Positions 6,150 through 6,648 of a stretch of 6,648 nucleotides of DNA are shown here, in pieces (positions within the stretch are counted from its first letter, which is position 1; every line of letters begins with the position of its first letter). The notes below the pieces were generated by a model. That model made no database searches. It was not told the origin of the DNA and saw nothing but the letters and a program-made list of their open reading frames with translations. The translations under genes and the position numbers were made by a program. The DNA is from JBDTYT01 sp040005555 (GTDB lineage: Bacteria; Actinomycetota; UBA4738; HRBIN12): the NCBI GenBank assembly GCA_040005555.1, contig JBDTYT010000084.1:1-6648 (forward strand), in the 5' to 3' direction.

Positions 6150-6648
6150 GGCTCTTCTCCCCGCGGGGGCGTGAAGATCGACTGATCCAGGCGGACGTTC
6201 CGCTCGAGCAGGCGCTCCAGGAACACAGGGCGGAGCCCCGTTGCCGAGAGGTGCCCGAGCACGTGCCCTCGCTCGTCGAGGCCGCCCTCCGCCTTGAAGA
6301 CGAAGAGGTCCTGCATCGTGATCGCGTCGCCCTCCATGCCGACGACCTCGGCCACGTGCGTCACCCGACGAGTTCCGTCCTGAAGACGCGCGACGTGGAC
6401 GACGAGGTCGAGCGCCGATGCGACCTGCTCTCGGAGCGCTCGGACGGTGAGGTCCATGCCCGCCATGAGTGCCATGGTCTCGATGCGGGACAACACGTCG
6501 CGAGGGGAGTTCGCGTGCACAGTGCTGATCGAGCCGTCGTGACCCGTGTTCATGGCTTGCAGCATGTCGAGGGTCTCGCCGCCCCGGACCTCACCGACGA
6601 CGATGCGGTCGGGGCGCATGCGCAGGGCGTTGCGGACCAGGTCGCGGA
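6143..6648 (-). CDS. tadA: TadA/CpaF-type pilus assembly ATPase, C-terminal part (cut by the window edge)
   Basis: The frame runs in from the right edge and ends at TAA 6145-6143, giving 168 visible residues. It belongs to the secretion ATPase family (type II/IV secretion, GspE/VirB11-like) that powers Tad/Flp pilus assembly in the cytoplasm. Visible hallmarks are RDLVRNALRMRPDRIVVGEV, which includes the Walker B-type region with the VGE glutamate, followed by RGGETLDMLQAMNTGHDGS and STVHANSPRD, the histidine-containing box of CpaF/TadA proteins. The C-terminal part (SATGLRPVFLERL, then LDQSIF) looks normal for the family. The Walker A motif and the N-terminal domain lie beyond the window. 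The internal ATG at 6619 (MRPDRI) falls within this conserved motif and is not a start. The end overlaps the next gene by 7 bp, as expected for a tadA-tadB-tadC operon. Confidence 0.95.
   Translation of the reverse strand, partial: RDLVRNALRMRPDRIVVGEVRGGETLDMLQAMNTGHDGSISTVHANSPRDVLSRIETMALMAGMDLTVRALREQVASALDLVVHVARLQDGTRRVTHVAEVVGMEGDAITMQDLFVFKAEGGLDERGHVLGHLSATGLRPVFLERLLERNVRLDQSIFTPPRGEEPW
6157..6162 (-). promoter_or_regulatory. Ribosome binding site of the VWA-TadB fusion gene
   Basis: On the minus strand GGGGAG lies seven bases before the GTG start at 6149, inside the last codons of tadA. It supports this GTG as the true start, just ahead of a good signal peptide. Confidence 0.65.

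Noticed and set aside
5256..6185. Plus-strand open frame (309 codons) opposite the VWA domain
   Set aside because: The opposite strand encodes a complete VWA domain with MIDAS and signal peptide. The plus-strand product is a charged Arg/Asp/Gly/Val-rich shadow.
6143..6619. A short gene starting at the ATG at 6619
   Set aside because: The frame continues open to the window edge, and the residues before the ATG complete a conserved CpaF/TadA motif, so this is an internal methionine of a truncated gene.

Overview
The window is GC-rich DNA, roughly two-thirds G+C by eye. It is densely packed with genes, uses GTG as well as ATG starts, and has almost no intergenic space. The gene set fits an uncultured Actinomycetota-like (or similar high-GC, possibly Chloroflexota) bacterium. 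This placement is inference: there is no rRNA or other taxonomic marker in the window.

Left part, + strand (1-1789). The C-terminal end of a small, unrecognised multi-pass membrane protein is followed after 19 bp by a 485-residue multi-pass membrane protein. The larger protein has the layout of a GT-C-fold (lipid-sugar-dependent) glycosyltransferase.

Right part, - strand, read from 6648 down to 1800. The order is tadA/cpaF (3' part only), a 636-residue protein fusing an exported von Willebrand factor A (VWA) domain to a TadB-type platform, tadC, and then a second GT-C-like membrane protein. The first three genes overlap by 7 and 8 bp and form the motor core of a Tad/Flp-type pilus (type IVc, type II secretion-like) system. 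The fourth gene starts 35 bp after tadC in the same direction, so it is probably co-transcribed.

The two GT-C-like proteins are clear paralogues that face each other. Their stop codons are only 10 bp apart, and their last 88 residues align without a gap.

Working model: the TadA ATPase drives a TadB/TadC inner-membrane platform that extrudes a pilus. The VWA domain fused to TadB would sit outside the membrane next to the exit site. The neighbouring GT-C-like proteins might glycosylate a surface product, possibly the pilus. The first part follows from the protein families; the VWA role and the glycosylation link are inference. No pilin, prepilin peptidase, secretin, TadZ or TadE/F gene lies in the window. 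No tRNA, rRNA, CRISPR array, insertion sequence or convincing intrinsic terminator was seen. No stretch over 300 bases lacks a gene.
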